The notes beneath the pieces were generated by a model. It was not told the origin of the DNA and did not search any database. It saw only the letters and a list, made by a program, of their open reading frames with translations. A stretch of 32,136 nt of DNA from Clostridiales bacterium UBA6363 (GTDB taxonomy: Bacteria > Bacillota > Clostridia > UBA1381). A program made the position numbers and the translations under genes. Of the stretch, positions 1 to 9,664 are shown piece after piece. Location: the NCBI GenBank assembly GCA_002438865.1, contig DJRJ01000071.1:12029-44164 (forward strand), given 5' to 3'. Within the stretch, counting starts at the first letter, position 1, and every line of letters begins with the position of its first letter.

Positions 1-830
1 TTTCTGAATGTTGCAAGATAACGGCAATGAGTGTCTGTGAGCTGTGCAACAAATGTACGGTTTGCTGCTTTATTTTTATCGGAACAGGGTGTTTCCCGTG
101 CAGTCAACTCCACGCCCTCGATACCGTGAACCTTAGCTTTGCCGGTAACTTGCATATCGTATATATGGCTGCACTTTCGGGACGGAATATCGTACATACC
201 CCAGGAAATCTTTTCGCCGAGCTTAGGTACTAAAAACCAACCCATAAGCTCCTCCCATTTAACCGCAAAAGGAGCTTCGGTGCTTGCTTCGATTTTATAT
301 TCGGGAATAAATTCGGGTAATTTTTTCATATAGAGTTCTCCTTTCGATACATCAATTCGATACGGATACTTACTTTTGAATTTTTGTTTTGCTGTATGCA
401 GTCTGCTTTTTACAGTCCCGACAGGGATATTCAGTTGCTTTGCGATTTCCGCTTGCGGCATCTCTTTCCAGAAGTAAAGGTAAAGTATCTGCTTATCCTT
501 ATCGCCGAGCAAGCTCAGCGTTGTTCTTACGGTATCAATTACAGAAACTCCCTGCCTGCCGTCCGACAGTTCCTTTTCTGTCAGCCCGTCAATCGGAATT
601 TCGTACCGGGCGGCTTTTTTTCTGAAATAATCATTGCATTTGTTTCTTGCGATGCTGATGATCCATGCTTTGAATGAGTCCTTATTCTTCAGCTGATGAA
701 ACTTCCGATACGCTGTAAGGAATACCTCCTGCAGCACATCGTCCGCATCTGCTTTGGAACTTATCCGAAATCTCACAAACCGTGCCACAGAAACACGCTC
801 TGCTTCCAGCAAGCTCTCAAACCCGTCCAC
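1..830 (-). CDS. ECF-type RNA polymerase sigma factor continuing in frame into an uncharacterised C-terminal domain (partial, runs off the left edge)
   Basis: The reading frame starts at a GTG (828-830) and stays open to base 1, giving about 276 visible codons. Residues ~1-165 are a sigma-70 family protein. Region 2 carries DDVLQEVFLTAYRKF and FKAWIISIARNKCNDYF; region 4 carries LYFWKEMPQAEIAKQLNIP followed by GTVKSRLHTAKQKF. No anti-sigma or signal peptide is visible. There is no stop after region 4: the frame passes through an internal ATG at 329 into a segment beginning MKKLPEFIPEYKIEAS and containing AVKWEELMGWFLVPKLGEK, a family I cannot name. I chose GTG because AAGGGGGAGAT lies just upstream, and because the earlier in-frame ATG (893) lies upstream of the -35/-10 of a likely ECF promoter, so it would not be transcribed from it. 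The sigma assignment is firm. Whether one or two polypeptides are made is open. Confidence 0.8.
   Translation of the reverse strand, partial: MDGFESLLEAERVSVARFVRFRISSKADADDVLQEVFLTAYRKFHQLKNKDSFKAWIISIARNKCNDYFRKKAARYEIPIDGLTEKELSDGRQGVSVIDTVRTTLSLLGDKDKQILYLYFWKEMPQAEIAKQLNIPVGTVKSRLHTAKQKFKSKYPYRIDVSKGELYMKKLPEFIPEYKIEASTEAPFAVKWEELMGWFLVPKLGEKISWGMYDIPSRKCSHIYDMQVTGKAKVHGIEGVELTARETPCSDKNKAANRTFVAQLTDTHCRYLATFR
327..343 (-). promoter_or_regulatory. Internal ribosome binding site and ATG inside the sigma-factor frame
   Basis: On the minus strand AAAGGAGAA stands 5 bases before an ATG at 329, at the boundary between sigma region 4 and the downstream domain. The ATG is in the same frame as the sigma factor and no stop intervenes. 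Internal initiation could therefore give a separate downstream protein in addition to the fusion. Confidence 0.55.
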
Positions 831-866
831 ATCATCTCCCCCTTTTGCCCGTGTTTCACTTATATA

Positions 867-891
867 GACGGATACCGTTATCGAAAGGTTC
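867..891 (-). promoter_or_regulatory. ECF-type promoter (GAACC-N16-CGTC), probably autoregulatory
   Basis: On the minus strand GAACC (887-891) is followed by exactly 16 bases and then CGTC (867-870). This is the GAAC / CGTC pattern typical of ECF sigma promoters. It lies about 37 bases before the GTG start of the ECF factor it precedes, so autoregulation is the simplest reading. No sigma-A promoter is evident in the same gap. Confidence 0.65.
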
Positions 892-906
892 ATTTTCCGA
901 AAAAAC

Positions 907-941
907 AACCACCGATTGAATTTAAAATCCAATCGGCGGTT
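907..941 (-). terminator. Intrinsic terminator of typA
   Basis: A 12-base arm AACCACCGATTG (907-918) pairs with CAATCGGCGGTT (930-941), with one G-U pair and an 11-base loop. Read on the minus strand it is followed by GTTTTTT. It begins a few bases after the typA stop codon and separates typA from the sigma-factor promoter. On the plus strand it is also followed by a T-rich run, so it may work in both directions. Confidence 0.8.
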
Positions 942-947
942 AATTTT

Positions 948-2777
948 TTATCTTCTCTTTTTTGCGGCTTCTTTGGCACGTAAATCTGTTTTTAAAATTC
1001 TCTTTCTCATACGCAGATTTTGCGGAGTTACCTCCAAAAGCTCGTCCTCTGCGATAAAATCAAGACATTCCTCAAGCGTCATTTCTTTCGGCGGAACAAG
1101 CTTTAATGCGTCGTCCGAGCCTGACGCACGTGTATTTGTTGCGTGCTTTTTCTTGCACACGTTAACCGTTATATCCTCCAGCCTGGAGCTTTCGCCGACA
1201 ATCATTCCCTCATACACTCTTACGTTCGGTCCGAGGAAGAGCGTACCTCGCTCCTGTGCGTTGAACAAGCCGTAGGTAATCGTTTCGCCGTCCTCCCACG
1301 CAATCAGCGCACCTCTCGAACGTCCGTGATACTCGCCCTTTACAGGCTCGTAACATTCCAGAATACTGTTTACGATAGCCGTACCCTTTGTTGCGGTCAT
1401 AATCTCGCTTCTGAATCCGATAAGTCCTCTCGACGGTATGAGAAATTCAAGGCGCGTATAGTTCTGCGCCGTCGGAGTCATATTCGTCATCGAACCCATT
1501 CGCTGAATAACCTTATCCATAACAACGCCTGTGCAGTCATCGGGAACGTCAACCGTAAGACGCTCTATAGGCTCGCACTTTTTGCCGTCTATCTCCTTGA
1601 AAATAACAACCGGGTTTGATACCTGAAATTCATATCCCTCACGGCGCATATTTTCTATCAGCACCGAAAGATGCAGTTCGCCTCGTCCCGAAACGGTGAA
1701 TGCCTCGGTTGAGTCCGTTTCTTCAACACGCAGGCTGACATTTGAGTCAAGCTCACGGAACAATCTCTCACGCAGATGGCGTGAAGTTACGAACTTTCCC
1801 TCTTTGCCCGCAAGCGGACTGTCGTTTACGCTGAACGTCATCGAAAGCACGGGGTCGTCTATCTTTACGAACGGCAGTGCTTCGGGAGTATTCGTATCGC
1901 ACACCGTTTCGCCGATATTTATATCGGTGATACCCGATATTGCGACAACGTCGCCTGCGCCCACTTCATCGGTAACTCCTTTTGTAAGTCCCTCAAAGGT
2001 GTAAAGCTTTGTCGCTTTTGCATGGTCTATCTTACCGTTATGGCGGCATATCGAAAGCGGCATACCCGTTGTGATACGTCCGCGCTGTATCTTGCCGACA
2101 GCAATTCTGCCCGTGTAATCATCATAATCTATATTTGAAACAAGCATCTGGAACGGTGCGTCATCTTCGCAATCCGGACACGGGATTTCTCTTAAAATAA
2201 GCTCGAACAGCTCCTTTAAATCCTCTTTGGGATTTTCGGGGTCATATTCCGCCGTTGCCCAGCCGTCACGTCCCGAAGCATATATTACGGGCGTATCGAG
2301 CTGTTCCTCGGTTGCGCCTAAATCAATGAACAAATCGAGTATTTCATCAACCACCTCATACGGTCTTGCATTGGGGCGGTCAACCTTATTTACCACGATT
2401 ATCGGCTTAAGATTAAGCGCAAGTGCCTTTGAGAGAACAAATCTCGTCTGCGGCATACAGCCCTCGAATGCGTCTACCAAAAGCAGAACGCCGTCCACCA
2501 TCTCAAGACCACGCTCCACCTCACCGCCGAAATCGGCGTGTCCCGGCGTATCTATAATATTGATCTTCACGCCCTTGTAATAAAGAGAGGTGTTCTTTGC
2601 AAGAATTGTAATTCCTCTCTCACGCTCAAGGTCGTTCGAGTCCATAACTCTTTCCTCAACCGCTTCGTTTTCACGGAACGTACCGCTCTGCGCAAGCATT
2701 GCGTCAACGAGCGTTGTTTTGCCGTGGTCGACATGTGCGATTATTGCTATATTTCTTATATTTTCACGTTTTATCAT
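948..2777 (-). CDS. typA: Ribosome-associated translational GTPase TypA/BipA
   Basis: A 609-residue translational GTPase of the EF-G/LepA class that binds the 70S ribosome and supports ribosome assembly and stress adaptation in the cytoplasm. The G domain shows the P-loop in AHVDHGKTT (residues 14-22), DTPGH (76-80) and NKVD (130-133). The C-terminal part contains GRGELHLSVLIENMRREGYE and the TypA-typical SRGLIGFRSEIMTATKG, followed by a Lys/Arg-rich tail. The length matches the family (about 605-615). The frame extends 29 codons further upstream, but that part overlaps the promoter and is not conserved in character. The ATG at 2777 begins MIKRENIRNIAIIAHVDHG, the usual TypA N-terminus, and has GGAAGG upstream. 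It is monocistronic, with its own promoter and terminator. Confidence 0.96.
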   Translation of the reverse strand: MIKRENIRNIAIIAHVDHGKTTLVDAMLAQSGTFRENEAVEERVMDSNDLERERGITILAKNTSLYYKGVKINIIDTPGHADFGGEVERGLEMVDGVLLLVDAFEGCMPQTRFVLSKALALNLKPIIVVNKVDRPNARPYEVVDEILDLFIDLGATEEQLDTPVIYASGRDGWATAEYDPENPKEDLKELFELILREIPCPDCEDDAPFQMLVSNIDYDDYTGRIAVGKIQRGRITTGMPLSICRHNGKIDHAKATKLYTFEGLTKGVTDEVGAGDVVAISGITDINIGETVCDTNTPEALPFVKIDDPVLSMTFSVNDSPLAGKEGKFVTSRHLRERLFRELDSNVSLRVEETDSTEAFTVSGRGELHLSVLIENMRREGYEFQVSNPVVIFKEIDGKKCEPIERLTVDVPDDCTGVVMDKVIQRMGSMTNMTPTAQNYTRLEFLIPSRGLIGFRSEIMTATKGTAIVNSILECYEPVKGEYHGRSRGALIAWEDGETITYGLFNAQERGTLFLGPNVRVYEGMIVGESSRLEDITVNVCKKKHATNTRASGSDDALKLVPPKEMTLEECLDFIAEDELLEVTPQNLRMRKRILKTDLRAKEAAKKRR

Positions 2778-2822
2778 AATATCATTACCTTCCGTGCCTT
2801 TCGGCGCAAATTTAACACATCT

Positions 2823-2851
2823 ATTATATACCCTTTTTGCGGTAAACACAA
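2823..2851 (-). promoter_or_regulatory. Sigma-A promoter for typA
   Basis: On the minus strand TTGTGT (2846-2851), a 17-base spacer and TATAAT (2823-2828) form a good housekeeping promoter about 46 bases before the typA ATG. It is divergent from the promoter of the LytTR regulator. Confidence 0.65.
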
Positions 2852-2941
2852 CACAACCCCTCAAAAAACGGAAAAATATACAAAATATCTATCAAATAAA
2901 AGCGGGTTAGCTGTTATATTGGCGACTTGTAAAAATTTGTC

Positions 2942-2970
2942 TTGAAAAATAAGGAAAAAAGTATTATAAT
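2942..2970 (+). promoter_or_regulatory. Sigma-A promoter for the LytTR/GHKL pair
   Basis: TTGAAA (2942-2947), a 17-base spacer and a perfect TATAAT (2965-2970) lie about 31 bases upstream of the response-regulator ATG. This placement also shows that codons upstream of 3002 in that frame are untranslated leader. Confidence 0.8.
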
Positions 2971-3001
2971 ATATGTCAGGATATATTTTGGGAGCGGCAA
3001 T

Positions 3002-3727
3002 ATGAACACGGATAAAATAAGATTTTATGTTTGTGACGATCAACAGGAGTTTATTGACGAAATCAAAAAACAAATGCGCTTGGTAACAGGCAGCATTAAT
3101 TACGGAACAAAGGATTTTACGGACGGTGCGGAGCTGATAGAGTATTATGCTCAAAAAAGAGCGGACGCTGTGCTTATTGACATAAATATGCCAAATATGA
3201 ACGGTTTCTCCGTTGCGGAAAAACTGTACGAGCTGGATCCCGATGTACTTATTGTATTTGTTACATCGCACGAGGATATGGTTTTTCGTTCTTTTGAGTA
3301 CCGCCCTGTCGGCTTTGTCAGGAAAAGTCACCCCGACGACCTGGAATTTGTTATGCCGAGATTGCTTAATAAAATAGATTCGGTGCGCAAAAAGCATGAC
3401 GGACGCTTTGAATTTAAAACAAATTCATCTTCGCTCCGTTTGGATATGAATACCCTTATGTATATTGAGGCGGTGGGACACAATATATGCATAAAGCGTA
3501 ACGGCTCCGATGACATTATGACACGATGCAGAATATCTGACGCATACGATCAAGTCTACCCCCTGCATATGATTCGCATAAACAGCGGAATAATTGTAAA
3601 CTGTCGGTTTATATCGAAAATCACAAGCCGTGAGTTGGTTCTGACAGACGGAACACGGCTTAATGTGAGCAGAAGCCGACTGGATAACGTACGAGCGGAA
3701 TTTCAAAAATATATAAGGAGCAAGTAA
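3002..3727 (+). CDS. LytTR-family response regulator (AgrA type)
   Basis: A 241-residue cytoplasmic DNA-binding response regulator. The N-terminal receiver domain has the acidic pair D12-D13, the phospho-acceptor D60 in VLIDINMPNMNG, and the conserved Lys in RPVGFVRKSH. The C-terminal half is a LytTR domain, including FKTNSSSLRLDMNTLMYIEA and the late IISKITS-type strand RFISKITSRELVLTDGTRLN. The start at 3002 is chosen because GGGAG lies 7 bases before it and a sigma-A promoter sits immediately upstream. The kinase follows two bases after the stop, so the two are co-transcribed. AgrA-like regulators commonly control peptide signalling, bacteriocins or surface proteins. No agrB/agrD-like gene is adjacent, so the signal is unknown. 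Confidence 0.93.
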   Translation: MNTDKIRFYVCDDQQEFIDEIKKQMRLVTGSINYGTKDFTDGAELIEYYAQKRADAVLIDINMPNMNGFSVAEKLYELDPDVLIVFVTSHEDMVFRSFEYRPVGFVRKSHPDDLEFVMPRLLNKIDSVRKKHDGRFEFKTNSSSLRLDMNTLMYIEAVGHNICIKRNGSDDIMTRCRISDAYDQVYPLHMIRINSGIIVNCRFISKITSRELVLTDGTRLNVSRSRLDNVRAEFQKYIRSK

Positions 3728-3729
3728 TT

Positions 3730-5028
3730 ATGTTGGAAACAATCTTTGAAGTAGGCATCAATGCGCTCGAGATGTTTATTGTGGTATTTTTTATCACCCA
3801 ATATCTCGGCTGTAAGTACACGGGGGCAAGGAAATATATAGGCTTTTTTGCAACATGGCTTGTGCTGTTTGCGGAACTGTGTATTATGAACCATTATGTT
3901 ACGCTTGAAACCATAGGCGCATACATACCGGTACTGATATATTTTGTATATGCCCTTATACAGCTGAAAGGCAGCGTTGTGCTTAAAGTATGGGTTGCGG
4001 TACTTACACAGGCTATACTTTACGGAATAGCCATAGTTACAAATATGGTTTTCTGCAATTTGCTCGGTTATAACCCGGCACAGCTTATATATTCATTTAA
4101 TGCAGCGAGAATTATATTTGTACTTACCACGAAGGTTGTACTTATAGTATTTGTATGGGCAATGCTGAAATACAAGCAAAAAAACCCGATTGATGAGAAA
4201 ACATGGCTTATGCTTATGTTTGTACCTGCAATATCGGTTATTTCTCTGGGATTTTTGCTTAAAGCGGCAATGCTTCATCATGATATAATGCAATACGTCG
4301 CTTTTGGAATGGTATGCATCGTTCTTGCGAATGTTATGATGTACTATTTCTTCGGCGTGCTTAACAAGGATTACGAAACAAGGATGAAGCTTAATCTTCT
4401 GGAACAGCAAAACGCCAGCGCAAGACGAAATATAGAGGCGTCGGAGGCGTTTGTAAACCAGATGCGTGCGGTAAAGCATGATATAAAAAATCAAATGCTT
4501 ATAATCCGCAAATATATCGAGGAGGGAAACTGTGAGAACGCAAAGCAATATGTGGACGATCTTATAGATACATATATTCCCGATATGCAGAGCTTTGTAA
4601 AAACCGATAATGAGGCGTTTGACGCAATAGTTAATGCAAAGCTTGCAGTCTGCCGCCGCAAGCACATATATATGGAGGTAAAATATGACGATAACGCCTT
4701 AGACTGTATGGAGGATTTTGATATTGCGGTGCTTTTCGGAAATCTTCTCGATAATGCCGTAGAGGCGGCGGAGAAAACGAAGAAGAGGCATATTTCCTTA
4801 ACCGTCACCACGGAGGGCGAATATATGTCGGCGGTTATTTCAAACAGCATAAACAACTCTGTGCTTGAAGAAAACAAAACTCTTCAGACTTCAAAGTCAA
4901 ACAAGAAAAACCACGGAATAGGCTTGAGAACCGTTCGTGCCACCGTGGATAAATATGACGGATTTATCGAATTCAGCGAGGAACACGGGGAATTTTTCTG
5001 TCACGTAATGATAAGCTTAAACCAATAA
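3730..5028 (+). CDS. GHKL-domain sensor histidine kinase (AgrC type)
   Basis: A 432-residue membrane kinase. Residues ~1-210 are a run of about six hydrophobic segments (for example MFIVVFFITQYL and VISLGFLLKAAM), without a large extracellular domain. A short dimerisation helix follows with phospho-acceptor H250 in RAVKHDIKNQML. The C-terminal ATPase domain has the N-box NLLDNAVEAAEK and the G-box HGIGLRTVRATVDKYDG. This architecture is that of AgrC and related peptide sensors. It is preceded by AAGGAGC and starts two bases after its cognate regulator. The pairing is strongly supported by position. The ligand cannot be inferred. Confidence 0.92.
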   Translation: MLETIFEVGINALEMFIVVFFITQYLGCKYTGARKYIGFFATWLVLFAELCIMNHYVTLETIGAYIPVLIYFVYALIQLKGSVVLKVWVAVLTQAILYGIAIVTNMVFCNLLGYNPAQLIYSFNAARIIFVLTTKVVLIVFVWAMLKYKQKNPIDEKTWLMLMFVPAISVISLGFLLKAAMLHHDIMQYVAFGMVCIVLANVMMYYFFGVLNKDYETRMKLNLLEQQNASARRNIEASEAFVNQMRAVKHDIKNQMLIIRKYIEEGNCENAKQYVDDLIDTYIPDMQSFVKTDNEAFDAIVNAKLAVCRRKHIYMEVKYDDNALDCMEDFDIAVLFGNLLDNAVEAAEKTKKRHISLTVTTEGEYMSAVISNSINNSVLEENKTLQTSKSNKKNHGIGLRTVRATVDKYDGFIEFSEEHGEFFCHVMISLNQ

Positions 5029-5070
5029 TATAAGTGTTTGCCGTCATAAACGGTTTGTCTATAGTCTGAA

Positions 5071-5100
5071 AGCTGCGGCAAAATATGCCGCAGCTTTTTT
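5071..5100 (+). terminator. Intrinsic terminator of the two-component operon
   Basis: A perfect 10-bp stem AGCTGCGGCA / TGCCGCAGCT with loop AAATA, followed by TTTTTT, about 40 bases after the kinase stop codon. Confidence 0.92.
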
Positions 5101-5245
5101 GTGACTTTATAAAAACAGTGCGGAATGGACAACATATGTACTCCGAGCGGTGAAGTCCCCGGTAACACAAATCTCTTTTACTGCATACTATACACTAACT
5201 GAAGGGCAATTTTGCCGTCAGATATGTATAAAAGGAGGTTTTCTT

Positions 5246-5419
5246 ATGGGCTTATTCGGAAACAACTGCGGCGGCGGCAGCGATCAGTGGATATGGATTT
5301 TAATAATTATCGTTCTGGTGGTTTGCTGCTGCGGTGACGGCGGATTATTCGGCGGCGGAAACGACTGCTGCTGTGAGCGTGAGCGCAAGTGCTGCGACCC
5401 GTGCGATCCCTGCTGCTGA
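5246..5419 (+). CDS. Small Cys-rich single-pass membrane protein (57 aa), function unknown
   Basis: I do not recognise this gene. It encodes 57 residues in three parts: a short Gly/Asn-rich head (MGLFGNNCGGGSDQ), one hydrophobic segment (residues ~15-29, WIWILIIIVLVVCCC), and a Gly/Cys tail ending CCDPCDPCC. Twelve of 57 residues are Cys, several in CC or CCC runs. A strong AAAGGAGG lies 7 bases before the ATG and a GC-rich terminator follows the stop, so it is a real monocistronic gene. The frame extends 32 codons upstream but only this ATG has a ribosome site. The Cys blocks could bind metal or be lipidated or cross-linked; that is inference. It lies between a peptide-type two-component system and secA, with a terminator on each side. 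Confidence 0.8.
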   Translation: MGLFGNNCGGGSDQWIWILIIIVLVVCCCGDGGLFGGGNDCCCERERKCCDPCDPCC

Positions 5420-5426
5420 TAATTGC

Positions 5427-5469
5427 AAGGCGGAGTGCAAAAGCACTCCGCCTTACAGTTTTTTTTTGC
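5427..5469 (+). terminator. Intrinsic terminator of the Cys-rich mini-gene
   Basis: A perfect 12-bp stem AAGGCGGAGTGC / GCACTCCGCCTT with loop AAAA, followed after ACAG by a run of nine T. It starts seven bases after the stop codon. Confidence 0.92.
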
Positions 5470-5516
5470 TGTTTACGAAAAATTTACAAAAAACAGTAGT
5501 AATCCTTGAAAAGATG

Positions 5517-5525
5517 TGTTATAAT
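5517..5525 (+). promoter_or_regulatory. Extended -10 promoter for secA
   Basis: TGT immediately followed by TATAAT (5520-5525) is an extended -10 element. No good -35 lies at 16-18 bases. The secA ATG is about 48 bases downstream. Confidence 0.5.
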
Positions 5526-5573
5526 AGATATAACTGTTTAATGACGGGCATTATATGCCATTAGGAGGTTACT

Positions 5574-8300
5574 ATGAATTTATTCGATAAATTGTTCGGA
5601 ACATATTCGGACAGGGAATTAAAGCGTGTGCGTCCGATTGCGGACAAGGTAATGGCGCTTGAGGAGGATATGGCAAAGCTGTCCGACTCGGAGCTGAAAG
5701 CCAAAACGGGCGAATTTAAAGAGCGCATTAAGAACGGGGAAACTCTTGACGATCTTCTTCCCGAAGCATTTGCGGTTATGCGTGAAGCGAGTTGGAGAGT
5801 ACTCGGAATGAAGCACTTTTATGTTCAGGTGCTCGGCGGCGTTATCCTGCACCAGGGACGTATTGCCGAAATGAAAACAGGTGAAGGTAAAACTCTCGTA
5901 TCCACACTGCCGGCATATCTTAATGCATTGAGCGGAAAAGGGGTACATATAGTTACCGTAAACGATTATCTTGCAAAGCGTGACAGCGAGTGGATGGGAA
6001 AGGTTTACCGTTTCCTCGGTATGAGCGTGGGTCTTATTATCCACGACCTTAACAACGAACAGCGCCGTGAGGCTTATGCAAGCGACATAACCTACGGCAC
6101 AAACAACGAACTCGGCTTTGACTATCTGCGTGACAATATGGTTGTTCACAAGGAAGAAATGGTTCAGCGTGGACACAATTACGCAATCGTGGACGAGGTG
6201 GACTCCATTCTTATAGACGAGGCAAGAACACCGCTTATTATTTCGGGTATGGGTTCGGACGCAAACGACCTTTACAGAGTTGCGGATATGTTTGTAAAGC
6301 GCTTAAAAAAGCTTGTGCTCACCGAACATGATGACAAAACTCTCGATGTTGACGTTGACGCAGACTACATCGTTGACGAAAAAGCAAAAACCGCAACGCT
6401 TACCGAGCGTGGCGTTAAGAAAGCAGAGCAGGGATTCGGCGTGGAAAACCTTTCCGATCCGGAAAATATGCAGTTACAGCATCACATTAACCAGGCTTTG
6501 CACGCAAACGGCGTAATGCACCGTGATCAGCAGTACGTTGTAAAAGACGGACAGGTGCTTATAGTAGACGAATTTACGGGAAGAATTATGCCCGGCAGAC
6601 GTTACAGCGACGGTCTGCACCAGGCTATAGAGGCAAAAGAGGGCGTTAAGATAGAAAATGAATCAAAAACGCTTGCGACAATCACATTCCAGAACTTCTT
6701 CAGATTGTACTCCAAGCTTTCGGGTATGACGGGTACGGCTCTGACCGAGGAGGAGGAATTCCAGCACATATACAAGCTTGACGTTGTTGCCGTTCCCACA
6801 AACAAACCCGTTATCCGAAAGGATATGCACGATTCCGTATACAGAACGGAAAAGGGCAAATATATGGCGGTTATAAAGCAGATAAAGGAATGTCACGAAA
6901 AGGGACAGCCGGTGCTTGTCGGTACGGTAAACGTTGACAAATCGGAACTTTTGAGCGCATTATTGAAGCGTGAAGGCATAAAGCACGAGGTATTAAACGC
7001 AAAATTCCACGAAAAGGAAGCCGAAATAATCGCACAGGCAGGTAAAAAAGGTGCGGTTACGATAGCAACCAATATGGCGGGCCGTGGTACGGATATTATG
7101 CTCGGCGGTAATGCCGAATATATGGCAAAGCACGAAATGGCAAAGCAGGGATTCAGCGAGGAGCTTATTAACGAGGCTACAGGTTTTGCGGAAACTGATG
7201 ATGAGGAAATCATAAACGCACGTAACACCTTTAAGGAGCTTAACGAAAAGTTCAAGAAGGAAATTCAGCCGGAACGTGATGAGGTTAAGGCTTTGGGCGG
7301 ATTGTTCATAATAGGTACGGAGCGCCACGAGTCAAGACGTATCGACAACCAGTTAAGAGGACGTGCCGGACGTCAGGGTGACCCCGGTGCATCAAGATTT
7401 TTCCTCTCGCTCGATGATGATTTGATGAGAATTTTCGGCAGTGACAGGGTTAAGGCAATGGTAAACGGACTCGGTCTGGAGGAGGACGAGCCGATTGAAG
7501 CGAAAATGCTCACAAGAGCGATAGAAAACGCTCAGAAAAACCTCGAAAGCAGAAACTTTGATTCACGTAAGCACGTTCTGCAGTATGACGAGGTTATGAA
7601 CGAACAGCGTAAGATTATATACAAACAGCGTCAGATGGTGCTTGACGGCGAGGATATTCACAGCACGATACAGCAGATGATGGAATCAATTATAGATTCG
7701 GCTGTAGACGATTATATAGGAATTTCGGAAATTCCCGAGGAATGGAACATTCACGCTCTTACGGAGTTTGCCAATACGTATCTGCGTGCGGACGGAGAAT
7801 TTGTAATTTCCGACTCCGACCTTGAAACAATAACAAAGAACGACGTAAAGAATATGCTCCTTGAAATCGCACAAAAGAGATATGCACAGCAGGAGGAAAT
7901 ATTCGGCCCGGCTATGCGTGAGCTTGAGAGAGTTATTATGCTCCGTGTTGTTGACACGCTTTGGATGGATCATCTTGACGAAATGGAACACGTTAAGCGT
8001 GAAATCGGCTTGCGTGCATACGGTCAGCACGATCCCGTTGTGGAATACAGAAATGTCGGTTCGGAGCTTTACGAGGGAATGCTCGAGGCTATAAAGAGAG
8101 ATACCGTAAGATACCTGCTCTTTGCAATGCCGAGAATTAAGATTGAACGTGAGCAGGTTGCAAAGCCGATGGATACCGGCGGTGACGGCTCGCTTAAAAA
8201 GCAGCCGGCAAAAGCTGACAAAAAGGAAGTCGGCAGAAACGACCCGTGTCCGTGCGGCAGCGGCAAGAAATATAAGCATTGCTGCGGCAAAGATAAGTAA
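5574..8300 (+). CDS. secA: Preprotein translocase ATPase SecA
   Basis: A 908-residue motor ATPase that drives unfolded preproteins through the SecYEG channel at the cytoplasmic membrane. The Walker A motif is TGEGKT (residues 102-107). The DEAD-box equivalent is [17 protein letters not shown] (DEVD at 207-210). The linker helix region follows [14 protein letters not shown]. Motif VI is in [13 protein letters not shown]. The C-terminus is a linker followed by a SEC-C zinc domain, [13 protein letters not shown]. Length and domain order are those of a standard SecA1. No second secA is present here. AGGAGG precedes the ATG. The gene is flanked by terminators and appears monocistronic. Confidence 0.98.
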   Translation: MNLFDKLFGTYSDRELKRVRPIADKVMALEEDMAKLSDSELKAKTGEFKERIKNGETLDDLLPEAFAVMREASWRVLGMKHFYVQVLGGVILHQGRIAEMKTGEGKTLVSTLPAYLNALSGKGVHIVTVNDYLAKRDSEWMGKVYRFLGMSVGLIIHDLNNEQRREAYASDITYGTNNELGFDYLRDNMVVHKEEMVQRGHNYAIVDEVDSILIDEARTPLIISGMGSDANDLYRVADMFVKRLKKLVLTEHDDKTLDVDVDADYIVDEKAKTATLTERGVKKAEQGFGVENLSDPENMQLQHHINQALHANGVMHRDQQYVVKDGQVLIVDEFTGRIMPGRRYSDGLHQAIEAKEGVKIENESKTLATITFQNFFRLYSKLSGMTGTALTEEEEFQHIYKLDVVAVPTNKPVIRKDMHDSVYRTEKGKYMAVIKQIKECHEKGQPVLVGTVNVDKSELLSALLKREGIKHEVLNAKFHEKEAEIIAQAGKKGAVTIATNMAGRGTDIMLGGNAEYMAKHEMAKQGFSEELINEATGFAETDDEEIINARNTFKELNEKFKKEIQPERDEVKALGGLFIIGTERHESRRIDNQLRGRAGRQGDPGASRFFLSLDDDLMRIFGSDRVKAMVNGLGLEEDEPIEAKMLTRAIENAQKNLESRNFDSRKHVLQYDEVMNEQRKIIYKQRQMVLDGEDIHSTIQQMMESIIDSAVDDYIGISEIPEEWNIHALTEFANTYLRADGEFVISDSDLETITKNDVKNMLLEIAQKRYAQQEEIFGPAMRELERVIMLRVVDTLWMDHLDEMEHVKREIGLRAYGQHDPVVEYRNVGSELYEGMLEAIKRDTVRYLLFAMPRIKIEREQVAKPMDTGGDGSLKKQPAKADKKEVGRNDPCPCGSGKKYKHCCGKDK

Positions 8301-8339
8301 AAACAAAATGCGAGCCGATTAAGGCTCGCATTTGTTTTT
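8301..8339 (+). terminator. Intrinsic terminator of secA
   Basis: An A/T-extended stem ending in ATGCGAGCC / GGCTCGCAT with loop GATTAA, followed by TTTGTTTTT. It starts directly at the secA stop codon. Confidence 0.9.
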
Positions 8340-8415
8340 ACAGGATTGTTCGGTACGATACATTTATAATGATTGCAAACCGCACCGTCCAAAACCGGCG
8401 CAAACCGCCGTATGT

Positions 8416-8580
8416 TTACAATTTTTCGGTAGGGGACGATGCCTTTCATCGTCCCGAGTACATATTGCATAGAATAACGTTTAGGGTCGATGTGGGCATC
8501 GACCCATACGGATTTGCGGAAAACGCACACCGCATGGGACAATGTTTAGGGTCGATGAGGGCATCGACCCCTACCGGTAT
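8416..8580. repeat. Composite hairpin repeat, copy 1 (three hairpins)
   Basis: The 335-base gap between the convergent genes secA and ilvC holds no gene. It contains three perfect 9-bp hairpins. The first is GGGACGATG-CCTTT-CATCGTCCC (8433-8455). The second is GGGTCGATG-TGGG-CATCGACCC (8484-8505). The third is GGGTCGATG-AGGG-CATCGACCC (8549-8570), followed by CTAC. The linker between the first two (CATATTGCATAGAATAAC) recurs almost exactly, inverted, at 18590-18681. This is one member of a dispersed intergenic family. Confidence 0.9.
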
Positions 8581-8592
8581 TTGCACACCAAA

Positions 8593-8630
8593 CACAAAAA
8601 AACCGAGGTAAAACCTCGGTTTTTTTGTGT
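8593..8630 (-). terminator. Bidirectional intrinsic terminator (ilvC end)
   Basis: The stem AACCGAGGT / ACCTCGGTT (8601-8621) is flanked by A and T runs, so it has a T-tract on both strands. It lies 6 bases after the ilvC stop and ends the ilv operon. It can also stop readthrough from the secA side. Confidence 0.9.
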
Positions 8631-8635
8631 TTATT

Positions 8636-9664
<1,029 letters not shown>

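Noticed and set aside
831..893. ATG at 893 as the sigma-factor start.
   Set aside because: It lies within the -35 side of the ECF promoter, lacks a ribosome site, and adds a sequence unlike sigma region 2; GTG at 830 is better.
2778..2864. N-terminal extension of TypA (29 extra codons).
   Set aside because: It overlaps the typA promoter region, and the downstream ATG gives the normal TypA N-terminus with a ribosome site.
8433..8570. Possible CRISPR array because of regularly repeated GGGTCGATG motifs.
   Set aside because: The units are self-complementary hairpins with conserved linkers, spacing is irregular and no cas genes are present.
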